Source: Prorocentrum cordatum
Taxonomy: Eukaryota > Sar > Dinophyceae > Prorocentrales > Prorocentraceae
Assembly (NCBI GenBank): GCA_963575745.1
Contig: CAUYUJ010017870.1
Span: 15,001-79,000, forward strand
DNA length: 64,000 bases
Direction: 5' to 3'
Every line of letters starts with the position of its first letter. Positions within the stretch are counted from its first letter, which is position 1. The notes beneath the pieces were generated by a model. That model was not told where the DNA came from. It did no database searches and worked only from the letters and a program-made list of their open reading frames with translations. The position numbers and the translations under genes are program-made. Shown in pieces: positions 52,870 to 63,665 of the stretch.

Positions 52870-54230
52870 ACGTTTTACTACGGGGACGGGCTGATTTTTG
52901 CCTCTTGAAGGCCCTCTTGGGGCCCTCTTCGGCCATCTTGAAGCCATCGCGGGCCCTCTTGGGCCTCGCTGAAGCTGTCCTGGGGCCCTCTAGGGCGTCC
53001 TCGGAACCCAGAAGTCATGTTCCCGGAGAAGCTTCCGGGAACATGATTTCGAACGGGGCCCTCTTGGGCCTCCCTGAGGCCGTCTTGGGGGCCTCCTGGG
53101 CCAGCTTTGGGGCCTCTTGGGCCGTCTCGGGGGGTTCGGTGAGCCCCACAGGCCGACCCTTTTGGGCCGTCTGGGGCCCTCTCAGGTCTCTCTTGGGCTG
53201 TCTTGGGGCTCCGCGGGGGCGTCTGGGGCACTGTGAAGACGAAGCCAGCGAGTATGCTGAAAATGTACATTTTACAAAGGATATGGGCTGATTTTTGCCT
53301 CTTGAAGGCCCTCTTGGGGCCCTCTTCGGCCATCTTCAAGCCATCTCGGGCCCTCTGGGGCCTCGCTGAAGCTGTCCTGGGGCCCAGTAGGGAGCGCTGG
53401 GAGCCCGAAAACCATGTTCCCAGAGAGGCTTCCGGGAACATGATTCCGAACGGAGCCCTCTTGGGCCTCCCTGAGGCCGTCTTGGGGGCCTCCTGGGCCG
53501 GCTTTGGGGCCTCTTGGGCCGTCTCGGGGGGTTCGGTGAGCCCCACAGGCCGACCCTTTTGGGCCGTCTGGGGCCCTCTTGGGTCTCTCTTGGGCTGTCT
53601 TGGAGCTCCTCGGGGGCGTCTGGGGCACTGTGAAGACGAAGCCAGCAAGTATGCTGAAAATGTACGTTTTACGAAGGACATGTGACGATGTTTGCCTCTT
53701 GAAGGCCCTCTTGGGGCCCTCAGGGGCCCTCTTGAGGCTCTCTTGGTGCCCTCTGGGGCCTCGCTGAGGCTGTCGTGTGGGCATCTTGGGCGTCCTCGGA
53801 ACCCAGAAATCATGTTCCCAGAGAGGCTTCCGGGAACATGATTTCGATCGAGGCCCCCTTGGGCCTCCCTGAGGCCGTCTTGGGAGACTCCTGGGCCGGC
53901 TTTGGGGCCTCTTGGGCCGTCTCGGGGGGTTCGGTGAGCCCCACAGGCCGACCCTTTTGGGCCGTCTGGGGCCCTCTTGGGTCTCTCTTGGGCTGTCTTG
54001 GGGCTCCGCGGGGGCGTCTGGGGCACTGAAGACGAAGCCAGCGAACATGCCGAAAATGTACGTTTTACGAAGGACATGTGCCGATGTTTGCCTCTTGAAG
54101 GCCCTCTCGGGGCCCTCAGGGGCCCTCTTGGGGCTCTCTTGGGGCCATCAGGGGACCACTTGGAGCCTCTTGTGGCCTCTTCGGAGGCTTCTGGAGACTG
54201 AGGGCTGGAATTGTCGGCGAGGGGGCCACG
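52870..54230 (+). repeat. 397-bp tandem satellite, about 3.5 copies
   Basis: The landmark TTTGCCTCTTGAAGG recurs at 52897, 53294, 53691 and 54087, spacing 397, 397 and 396 bp. Each full unit holds a palindrome around CATGTTCCC(A/G)GAGA / GGGAACATG, the block GGTTCGGTGAGCCCCACAGG, and ends with GAAGACGAAGCCAGC and AAAATGTAC. The unit is built from CTCTTGGGGCC words. 397 is not a multiple of 3, so the 480-codon minus frame through it is not a conserved protein. Confidence 0.9.
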
Positions 54231-54481
54231 ATCCTCCGGAGGGGTGCCAAAAAATGGCCCCGGGGGGCCCCCCATGGCGACCAGAAGCAGCAGCCGGGCC
54301 CCCATGGCGACCAGGGGCACCAGTAGGCCGGGGTGGGGGGGTGGGGGTGACTTTTAAGACTATGTGACGCGCGTTGCTTTCTCGCGCCGCGGCTGCTTTG
54401 TTCGTTGTTGTTCCCTTTTGTTGTTATTGTTTGCCCCTTTTCTTGTTCCTATCACGTTACTGGGTGTTCGTTCGTTCGTTC
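54231..54481. other. No gene seen
   Basis: Short GC-rich segment with CCCCCATGGCGACCAG repeated twice (about 54271 and 54300), then T-rich sequence and a TTCG run at 54468-54484. Confidence 0.4.
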
Positions 54482-54694
54482 GTTCTCTCTCTCTCTCTCT
54501 CTCTCTCTACATATATATATACATATATATCCCTATTTGTCCCTCTATCTGTCTCTTTCTCTTTTTCTCTCTCTCTCTCTCTCTTTCTCTATCTCTCACG
54601 CCGAGTTCAATAAGAACCCCCATACGTCGGACATCAACACGTTCGTCAACGTATGCTCCAGCATCGACGCCACCATCTATACCATCATCTACAG

Positions 54695-54745
<51 letters not shown>

Positions 54746-54750
54746 AGGTT
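54482..54750 (+). repeat. (CT)n, (TA)n and (ATC)n microsatellites
   Basis: CT run 54485-54508, TATATATACATATATAT-type run to 54530, CT runs 54548-54595, ATC run 54695-54746. Confidence 0.9.
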
Positions 54751-55009
54751 GTGGGGCGTTCTGTTGTTGTTCCTGTAGTACCCATTGCTATTGCATCATT
54801 GTTGTTGCTTCTTACTGCGGGGATGGCAATGAGGAGGGATAATGAGTGATGTCGCAGGCCGAGGGCCAGCCATCTCGAGGAAGTGGAAGAGCGGGGGGAG
54901 GGGGGGGAACCTCACTCGCTCTCTCTCTCTCTCTCTCTCCATCCACATGTGGCGCGAGCCGCGGCGGTCAGAGATTGAGCAAATGAGGGAATGGAGTCTG
55001 AGGCCATTG

Positions 55010-55132
55010 AATGACAGAATGGATGGATCGGTCAATGAATGAATGGATGGATGGATGAATGATCAAATGATTGAATGCATGAATGAATTAATGAATGAAT
55101 GAGTGAGTGAATGAATTGATGAATGACTGAAT
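55010..55132 (+). repeat. (GAAT)n/(GGAT)n tetranucleotide array
   Basis: ATGAATGAATGGATGGATGG-type sequence of about 120 bp. Confidence 0.85.
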
Positions 55133-55176
55133 GTTTTTTGGCAGGTCTGGATGTAGCGCTGATATGACATTGTCTA

Positions 55177-55833
55177 CCCGCCCGCGGTTTGGACGCGTGT
55201 CGCGCCGAGCGCCCAAGCCGCGGGCGGCGGCCCAGGATTGGAACGCGCTCGAAAGGATCACCTCTTATCGGCCCGCCCATGGGTTGGACTCAACACCTCA
55301 GAGAGAACGCGGACCATCCATGGTTTATCCGCCAATGGATTGGACACGAGTCGCGCGAAGCGCCCAACCCGTGGGCGGCGCCCCAAGAGTGGAGCGCGCT
55401 CGCAAGGATCACCTCTTATCGGCCCGCCCATGGGTTGGACTCAATACCTCAGACAGAACGCTGACCCTCCATTTCCTATCCGCTCATGGGTTGGACACGC
55501 GTCGCGCCAGGCGCCCAACCCGCGGGCGGCGCCCCGGGAATGGAACGCGCTCGAAACGATCACCTCTTCTCAGCCCGCCCATGGGTTGGACTCAACACCT
55601 CAGAGAGAAAGCTGGTCATCCTTTGCTCTATCCGCCCATGGGTTGGACACGCGTCGCGACAAGCGCCCAACCCGCGGGCGGCGCCCCAGGGGCGGAAAGC
55701 GCTCGAAACGATCACCTCTTCTCGGCCCGCCCATGGGTTGGAATCAACACCTCGGAACACCCTGATCGCCCATATCCTATCTGCCCATGGGTTGGACACG
55801 CGTCGCGACAAGCGCCCAACCCGTGGGCGGGCA
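55177..55833 (+). repeat. 151-bp tandem satellite, about 4.3 copies
   Basis: CCTCTTATCGGCCCGCCCAT and close variants recur at 55261, 55412, 55563 and 55715, spacing 151, 151 and 152 bp. Each unit has two half-related parts, CCCATGGGTTGGACTCAACA and CCCATGGGTTGGACACGCGT, followed by GCGCCCAACCCG(C/T)GGGCGGC. Copies differ by a few substitutions. Pseudo-proteins in all three plus frames result from the repeat. Confidence 0.92.
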
Positions 55834-56150
55834 ATGCGATTCCAATGCAATGCGATTGTATGCAATGCAATGCGATTCCAATGCAATGCGATTACAACGC
55901 AATGCGATTGCAATGAATTTCGATGGGAGGTGGGAGGGAAGGAGGAGGGAGGGAGGTAGGAGGGAGGGAAGGAGGGAGGATGGGGAGGAAGGATGGAGCG
56001 GAGGGAGGGGGGAAGGAGGATGGTTGGAGGGAGGATGGGGAAAGCAGCATTGCAATCGCATTGCATTTCAATCGCATGGAGTTCCATTGCAGTCGCATTG
56101 CATTGGGATCGCAATGCATCGCATTGCAATCACATTCAATTGCAATCTCC
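55834..56150 (+). repeat. GCAATGCGATT arrays in opposite orientations around a GGGAGG tract
   Basis: 55836-55918 repeats CAATGCGATT words; 56045-56148 repeats ATTGCATT/GCAATCGCATTG in the opposite sense; between is a GGAGGGA tract. The pair could fold into a large stem. It relates to the TTGCN array at 728-1430. Confidence 0.8.
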
Positions 56151-56289
56151 CTCCTCCTCCCTCCTCCCTCCTCCTCCCTGCCTCCCTCCTCCTCCATGCC
56201 TCCTTTCACTCCCTGCTCCCACTTCAGAAAGACAGAGAGAGAGAGAAGAAAGAGGAGGAGGAGGACCTTCCCGTCGCGCAAGGATTCTT

Positions 56290-57010
56290 GGTTTTTTGGT
56301 AGAGTCACAAAGATTATTTGTTTCCAATTTTGTTTTATTTGTTTTCCAATGACAGTCACAGATTTCCTTGTCTCAGGGCCACGAAATTTGTGACACTACC
56401 AAAAAAACAAAAATGTGACACTACCCAAAAAAAAAAAAAAATCTAAAGTTTTCGGACCTCGCAGTCGTGGCGGCCCTCCTGGGGTCCGGAGCCAGGGTGG
56501 GCGGGGGCCGAGAACCTTTGATTTTATTTGTTTTCCAATGACAGTCACAGGTTTCCTTATCTTAGGGCCGCGAAACCTGTGACACTACCCAAAACCCCCC
56601 CCACAAAAAAAAATCAAAAAAACTTGTGACACTACCCAGAAAACCAAAAATCAAAGGTTTTCGGGCCTCGCACTGGTGGCGGGCCCTCCTGGGGTCCGGA
56701 GCCCGGGTGGGCGGGGGCCGAAAACCTTTGATTTTTGTTTTTTTTGGTAGTGTCAGACATGTTTTGGGTGTATTTGTTTTTGTTTTTTGGTAGTGTCACA
56801 GGTTTCGTGGCCCTAAGATAAGGAAACCTGTGACTGTCATTGGAAAACAAATGAAATCAAAGGTGTTCGGCCCCCGCCCACCCTGGCTCCGGACCCCAGG
56901 AGGGCCCGTCACGACTGCGAGGTCCGAAAACCTTTGATTGTTGTTTTTTGTGGTAGTGTCACAAGTTGTTTTTGTTGTTTTGTTTTTTGGTAGTGTCACA
57001 GGTTTCGTGG
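56290..57010. repeat. Nested inverted modules with GTGACACTACC ends
   Basis: A module CCTCGCAGTCGTGGCGG-CCTCCTGGGGTCCGGAGCC-GGGTGGGCGGGGGCCGA occurs at 56457-56505 and 56668-56722, and inverted at 56865-56925. A second module, AATGACAGTCACAG-TTTCCTT-CAGGGCC(A/G)CGAAA-TGTGACACTACC, occurs at 56347-56400 and 56535-56590, and inverted at 56789-56850. Further GTGACACTACC or GGTAGTGTCACA words lie at 56412, 56625, 56745, 56952 and 56990. It looks like repeated insertions of a short element with GTGACACTACC ends into itself. Confidence 0.8.
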
Positions 57011-57099
57011 CTCCAAGACGCGTTTCCATTGTTTGTTTCAAATAAGTTTCGGCAATCGCACTCCTGGGAGGCCCTCCCGCCCACCCAGGCCCCAGACAA

Positions 57100-57260
57100 T
57101 AGGGGAACCAAGAGGACAAGAGACAATAGGGGAACCAAGAGTCCACAAGATAATATGGGGGAACCAAGAGGACAAGAGACAATGGGGAAACGACGAAGAC
57201 AATAGACAATGGGGAAACCAAGAGGACAAGAGACACTGGGGAACCCGAGAGGACAACAGC
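57100..57260 (+). repeat. Tandem GGGGAACCAAGAGGACAAGA-type repeat
   Basis: About six units of 23-27 bp: GGGGAACCAAGAGGACAAG followed by AGACAAT. Confidence 0.85.
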
Positions 57261-57769
57261 TACACCAGCATCATCGTTAACGTCTGCATCAGCATCTACA
57301 TATACAACTACATCAACACGTATATGAAAAACACAACGCTGATCTACGCATGCATCGAAGACACATTACGTCACATAGTCTTAAAAATCACCCTTACGGG
57401 GGGGGGGCCTACTCCGAAATACCTATATATATATATAATAGATGTACACATACAGTCATATAGGTATAAATACATAACGGGTTCCGGAACCTTGCCATTT
57501 CTTGAGGACGCGCTTTTCAATTCCAGGATATCTTCCGCCGGCTTCCGCTGGCGGAGCAGCCGCCGTTATGCTTCCGCTGGCCTTCCGTCGCCTTCCGTCA
57601 AGGAGGGTATTGCAACACATTCGCTTCATCGATGGCGAGGCCACTTCTGTAACGCGTCATAGTGAAAGATCTATATGATCACAAATTTACGCATGCGTGT
57701 ACACATGCACATGTATGTATACATTAGTTATATATATACACATATGAATATGTGTGTGTGAGGGGGCCC
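57261..57769. other. AT-richer stretch, no gene seen
   Basis: Contains CATCTACATATACAAC words, a TA run at 57424-57437, a TTCCG(C/T) repeat around 57535-57600 and GCATGTGTACACATGC-like words at 57690-57720. Confidence 0.4.
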
Positions 57770-58970
57770 AAGAGTGCACTGATTCAGTACCCGGCCGTTT
57801 TAAACCCGTCGCGGGGCGCCCGAACGCGTCAAAGTAGGGGAAGGGAGGCGACGAGAGGGCCGGAGAGACGTCCGAGAGGGCGCCAAGATGGCCCAACAGT
57901 TCTCCAAGAGAGCCCAAGACAGGAAAAAAACGTTTCAATATTGGTCCAACATGGCTTGAAGACAGCCCAAGAGGGCCTCAGGACGGCCAGAGAGCGCGCT
58001 GCCATCGGATCCGGGGATCCGGTCCTGAAGAGGGCGGCTCGGCGGGGCCTCGGCCCTCAGGAGGCGAAGAAAGTCGTTTTGTTTCGAAGGTTTTTGGAGG
58101 TTTTTCGTGTTCTCCCTTTTTCGTGCGTCCGACAGTCCAAGACAGCCCACGAGGCCCCAGAAATCAGCTCGAGACGGCCCAAGAGGCACCCAAATAGGGC
58201 GCCAGGACGGCGTAAGGGAGCCCCAAGACGGCCCAAGAGTGCCCCAAGACGGCCCAAGAGGCGTCCAAGCTCGCTCAACAGGGCCCCACGACGGCCCCAA
58301 GAAGGGCTCAAGAGGGGGAACACGAACCCACAATTCGAGCCTTCCGCCCAAAGAGGCCCCCAGGAGGCTCCAAGAGGCCCCCAATAGAGCCCAAGAGGCC
58401 CCCCAGAGGCCCCCTAGAGGCGCCCCGAAATCCCAAAGAGGCCCCACGAAATTCCAAACGAACTTCCAAGCTGCCTCTAACCCACAAACCAAGCACGGTG
58501 GCGGCATGTGCCGAAGGCCCCTAGATGGTCCAAGATGCCCAAGACGGCCTCCAGACGGCCCAAGAGGCCCCCAAGTTACCCAAGAGGCTTCCAAGAGGTC
58601 TCCCAACAGAAATCGAAGAGGCCAAGAAACAAGTATTGTCCATAGGTTTTTGAACAGTTTTGGCGTTTCTGCCTGTTCCGCTTCCCGACGCTGCAAAACG
58701 CCCCAAGAGGCTCCGAGGATCGCTCCGGGACGACCCAAAAGGCTTCAAAAGCGCCCTAAGACGGCCCAATAGGCTTCAAAAACGCCGAGGTGACGTCCAA
58801 GACGGCCCGAGAGGGCCCCAACCGCGGCCCAGGATCGGGAACGTGAATCGAGAACCCGAGATCTTCGCCGCAGGAGACCCCCAGGAGGTTTCAAGAGGGC
58901 TCCAAGAAGCCCCAAAGAGGCCCAAAAGAGCCCCGAGAGAGGGGGGCCCCGAGTGCACTTGAGAAAAACG
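57770..58970 (+). repeat. Degenerate CCAAGAGGCCCC tract
   Basis: The same style as 37580-38870, with GCCCAAGAGG, CCAAGACGG and CCCCAAGA units. Two CTTCCGACGCT / TTCCCGACGCTGC segments and CACGAACCCACAATTCGAGC recall 37905-38545, so the tracts share larger blocks as well as the short unit. Confidence 0.65.
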
Positions 58971-60190
58971 GAAATTCCAATATTTCTGTTTTTAAGCTCG
59001 CCTGGCAGCTTCGCTACACTCGCAAGAAAAATAAACACCAACTTCTTCCTCCTCCTCCTCCTCTTCCTCCTCCTCTGGTTCCTCCTCCTCTGCGGCTTCC
59101 TCCACCCTCTCCAACTCCTCCTCATCCTCCCTCTCCTTCTCCCCCAGGGAGCCCCTTCACCTCCCCTTTTCCTTCCTCATCCTCTGGCTACGTCCAGACG
59201 CGGCGAATAGAAGGGCCCCCAAAGTGCCTTTTGGGCCTGTTTTAAGCTGTCGTGGATGGACTGTAAGCTTGGAAGCCACTTGGGCCGTCTTCGTGGTTCT
59301 TGGAAGCTCCGGAGAAAAAGTGCCATGGAATAGAAATCCCCAAGAGTTCGACCATCCAGCCTAGCTAGAACTTGAGCGCGAGCGAAGCGCGCGATGGTTC
59401 TAAGATGTATGTTTGTGTACATATGTATGTACAAACATGCACAGCTCACAATTTGTCTGCGGGAGTCCGACCAGCCCTGTGCGATGTCTGTGGCTCAGAA
59501 CTGCTCGCTGAGCTCCTATCTCCCTTTCCTTCGGCCCGCTGCCCCCTAACAGGGTGTCTACCACTGCTCCGTATGGGTAAGCAACTGTTCCCCACTCGAG
59601 CGGCCGCCCACCGGGGCCATGCGCCCTCCACCCCCCACAGAACCACCCTAGTCGACACAACAAGCTCAGAAGCTCATAACATACGATTTCGTACTGTAGA
59701 AAAAGCTAGGGGCACATCGTGTGTCGACATTTGGGGATCCGTAGGTTCTAAGGTGAGCCAGAGCGTCTGTGGGTCCTCGGGGCCATCGGGGGATACGATA
59801 TGCGGGGCACTTGCCGGCAGGCCGACTTCTTGTCTGATGTGCCAACTGTGAGAGGCTGTTGCGGCAAACAGTAGACCATGCGCGGGTACCCTACCATCAT
59901 GCTGCATTGTTTTGGTGTCGAGGATGGCGGAGGGAAGGTGAGACAACATGCATGTTCCATTGCGCGGTGGCAAGCCAACCGGGCCAAAAGCAAATGCAAA
60001 GTGGTTGCGGGTGGGCACACGATCCACACCGTCTGGCCACGCCGCCGCTACACTGCAGTGCTGTTTGACAAGGACGCAAGGAGGGGGGAGGAGGGGGGGG
60101 GCGACATGGCGTGCTGCCGCGCACGCTGGCACAATTGGCGCGTCTCGCGTGCGTCACGCTCGTAGCGAACGTAACGCACCTGGAGTACGG
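58971..60190. other. No gene recognised
   Basis: CTC-rich at 59040-59140. 59372-59440 shares AGCGAAGCGCGCGATGG and neighbouring words with 52388-52430. Frames on both strands at 59674-60132 have protein-like length but no motif and ordinary third positions. Confidence 0.35.
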
Positions 60191-60375
60191 CAGGTTCGTG
60201 TCGTGACGACCCCAGCGTTGGTTTCGGACACCGCGTGGATCGTTCAGCCTCGAACGATCGGCGGCTTTTCGATCGCCTGATCGATCCACGTTGGCCGATT
60301 CTAGAGCACTGGCGCCGTTCAACCTGGAACGCCTGCGGCAGGGTCACCGCCGCGTCGACAAGACGCGCACCTGCC
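60191..60375. mobile_element. Inverted-repeat element family F, copy 2
   Basis: Bounded by GGCAGGTTCGTGTCGTGACG and CGACAAGACGCGCACCTGCC. Palindromes GATCGTTCAGCCTCGAACGATC and GGCGTTCCAGG-type plus GATCGCCTGATCGATC lie inside. Partner of 5399-5580. Confidence 0.6.
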
Positions 60376-60823
60376 ATACACAGCGCGCGTGACGCATCTG
60401 GCTCGCCTTGCGTGATTGGGTACCTGGGGCGCCTGGCACTCTTGTCACACCGTGCCGTCCATGCTGCTTCCCAGCGGCTGCCCATCGCATGGCGGCCACT
60501 GCCCATGCCGAGTCTCTGGGTGCTGCTTATCTGTGAAAGGGTGGGGGGGGGCATGCGCGAGACACCCTGCAGCATCCCTGTGGGGAACTCCCTCCCCAAA
60601 CCCCCTCTCCAGTAGGAGGGCCGAAAAAACACCCTCATACCAAGCACCCCGAGATGCGAACCCTTTACCACACGCGCCTTAGGAAGGAATCGAGCAGGGC
60701 AAGGCTGATCAGTCAAGGCCCAGGGCTGCTGAGCGGGCGACAACCTGTGGGGGTCTGGGTGGTTCTCCCTCCCTTGGCACAACACCGCTAGGCTTGGCAA
60801 AAGCCTGGTTTTGCAAAGCCCTA

Positions 60824-61016
60824 TCGGGCCGGGCGAAAAGGGGGGGATAGCAAAGGGGGGGATTGAGAATCAGCTCACGTAGCCGATTTTCCCGGCGCCA
60901 GAGGCGGCTATGTATCGAGGAATGGGCCCCTCCCTCGGTGGGGCCCAAACCAGCTGCATGCAGCAGATTTCGTAACCCCCCCTTTCCCAATCCCCCCCCC
61001 TTTCGTCCGATCCGAC
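60824..61016. mobile_element. Inverted-repeat element family H, copy 3
   Basis: Ends TCGGGCCGGGCGAAAAGGGG and CCCCCCCTTTCGTCCGATCCGA-type. It shares GAGAATCAGCTCACGTAGC, GGCTATGTATCGAGGAA and CAGCTGCATGCAGCAGATTT with copy 2 at 35517-35706. Confidence 0.7.
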
Positions 61017-63665
61017 CCTAGCGTCCGAGTCCTCTGACTCCCTGTATTGATATTCCTCCAGCCAGCGGAGGGGGGGGGGGGGGGGGGGAAAAACCGAGAG
61101 GGGAACGGTGGGGAAGCCAGGAATCCCGGCTTAGCAGTCGGCCACTGGTAGCCTTGCTGCAGGTCGCGGTCTAGCCCGAAGTACTGAGAAGAGCTAGACA
61201 ATAGAACGACGACTGAGAAGATCCTCCCATGCAGAATGAAACATCGTTGAGATGGAAGACGGCTCCTACGAACAACACTTCTGGCGTGCTGCAACACGCC
61301 ACATTGCGGCTCGGGTGGCAGCGCGAGAACGCGAGCAACACGCAAGCAACGTGGACCCGTCATGTGGACATCGTGTGAGCAAGATCTAAGCAACATACAT
61401 GCGACACACAGCGAACCCTCAAGCAAACCGACCGATGAACATTGCCATGGGTGTTGAGCACAGACAAACAACAACGGACAAGCATAACTTCCAAGCGTGC
61501 CTACTTCAGCTGAATACGGATGTCCTGTGGGACTGTCTGGACAATCTGCCGAATCCGCTGAGAGCCGTTGCTTGATGATTGTGTGCAGCATGAGTGGCAA
61601 CGTGCGTCCAGCTTTGCTACCCCTATCTGGTCCAAAGCAAGCAATTATTTGTACACTACCCCGCCAAGCTTCAGGTCGTGATGACGGGGAAACGTTGCGC
61701 ACATGAATTCTGAACACATCTTTAGTGAGCCCAGACATCAGCAAGAAAGTGCAGGCACGCACCTCAGGGAGGAACACGGTATCTGGGTCGGCCTTGACAA
61801 CCCAGTCGTGGGCGCGGAAACCCGCTCGCCCCTGGCAGGGCTGCTGGTGGGCGACTTGTCTGCTGTGTGATTACCCGTGGGTGGACAAAACCCCCTTGAG
61901 CACAACACCCTTCAGTGAAGACGGCCCGGGTAAAGACCCGGCGGGCGCCGGTCCGAAAGCACTGCGGCAGCAGCATCCTCCCGAGAACCGAACCGAGGCA
62001 GGTCGCCAATCGACTTGGCGGGGGGCGGTTCCTTTTGGGCGCACGCTGCCACGGACTTGGGGGCCCGTGGATCCGGCGCGTTGGCGCCAGATGCACGGAT
62101 CGGGGAAAGTACCCCCAAAACATGGGGCCAGAGCCGCTTGATCTGGCAACGGAGCGCAGGTCATTCTGAACGGAAACAGGACCCGTCGCTAATCCACGTC
62201 CCTCAACCCACGTCTGCGCTTCGTTGAGATCCACGTACCTCCGACGTACACCTGGAAGGCTTGAAATGCTTTGGCTGCATCCCAATGCCCGTGTATCTCA
62301 TCGACCTCTCGGCTCGTGACGCGTCGGCCGACCAGGCGCATCTCGTCCACTGATCGCGCGAATCGTCCGTTCCTTCTCCCTTCCCTTCCCTCCTCCGTAA
62401 TTTTCCTACCCTGCATCCTCCACATCCTCCAGATCCCTCCTTGTCCTGCTCTTGTATCCCTCCCTGGTCGTCGCTGCTTGCTGGTGACCCGCCCAACTTC
62501 TCCTGTTCGCTTACAGCATGTAACCGTGGTTGGGCGATAAGAAATCGGGGCTCCCTGCCAAGGGGGGGCATCTTTAAATCGTCGTCAAGTTGGACGCGCA
62601 CGGCAGGTCTCATACAATAAGTTCGCTCTTCGCTACGTGGCAAGGCGAATCGGATAGACTCTCGGCCTGTCACCGCTCCACCGCCGCCGCCTCCTTCTCG
62701 GCATCCTCTCCACCTTTTGCCTGAAGCCAGACCACCAAAGGTTTGGAAGGACAACGAAAAGTTTGGAGGCAACTTCTGGTAGGTCTTCGTAAGAACTTTA
62801 AAAGACTACCACGCCCGACTATAGGGCCCAAGCCGGAGCTTCCAAACCTGAACGACCCAACCGGCCTAGACCGCATGAAGCAGGACTACACAGAACCAAG
62901 CGGGACTCTGCCAGGTTGGGCCAGTTTCGACAAGGCAAGCAGATAGCAACTTCGATTGGCAACATTCCTCGCGATAAGAAAGTTCGGCCTTGCCGCCCCT
63001 CTTCCCCGACCAAATCTGCATTGGCCGGGGATAAGAAACTCTCAAGTGGGAAAGAGGGGGGTCTCCTTTATTACCTGGGGGTGGCAGTTATACCAGCGCC
63101 GATGCTGAATTTTACCTCCCAAGAGTTGAATCCCAACAGAAGGGGGGGGCCAGCAGCGGAAGCCGAAGGCCCACGCATGCCCGTCCTCTCCAGCGGCGGC
63201 GCCAGGGGAAGCTGCCAAAAGCGCCGAAGCGCGCGCGAGGACGGTGCGCGCGCAGCCTCTCACGGTGTTCCGGGGGGAACGAGGGCGACAACGGGGATGG
63301 AGGAGGGGAGGCAGATCCCGAGGGAATTGAAGAGGGGAGGGGGGGATGAGGAGCGAGAGGAGGGGACAAGCTAGGTGCGCTCGCGCCATGTCTGACATCC
63401 TATCCCTCCCACCTGTCTCTTCCAATTGCGCTGATGTGTCTCCATCCACGGACGCGTGTGATAGCAGACATCGAGCTCAGACACTTTTTTTACTCGCGCG
63501 AGAAGGTCGCCCCGTGGCTAAGGAGGAGAGAGGAGAGCAGCAAGGGGGGGGGGAGCAAGAGGAGAAGCAAAAGCAGCAGCAGCAGCGCAAAAGAGGCGCG
63601 GCCGGCGGCCGACGCCTGGCGCCCCGGCTTTGCGGGGCGCTCGTCCCGGTCCAGCGGCGCCCTCC
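61017..63665. other. No gene recognised
   Basis: G run at 61067-61088. 61880-62030 weakly resembles 39150-39280. 62168-62210 matches 43358-43400. 63370-63480 resembles 48670-48790. CAG-type run at 63571-63585. Frames on both strands lack motifs. Confidence 0.35.

Noticed and set aside
52878-54320. 480-codon minus-strand frame
   Set aside because: It runs through a 397-bp satellite whose period is not a multiple of 3; successive copies encode different frames, so there is no conserved repeat protein.
55177-55833. CRISPR-like array of regular repeats
   Set aside because: Units are contiguous 151-bp tandem copies without unique spacers, in a eukaryotic genome.
59674-60132. 152-codon minus frame as a gene
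   Set aside because: Ordinary third positions, no domain, and the opposite strand is equally open.
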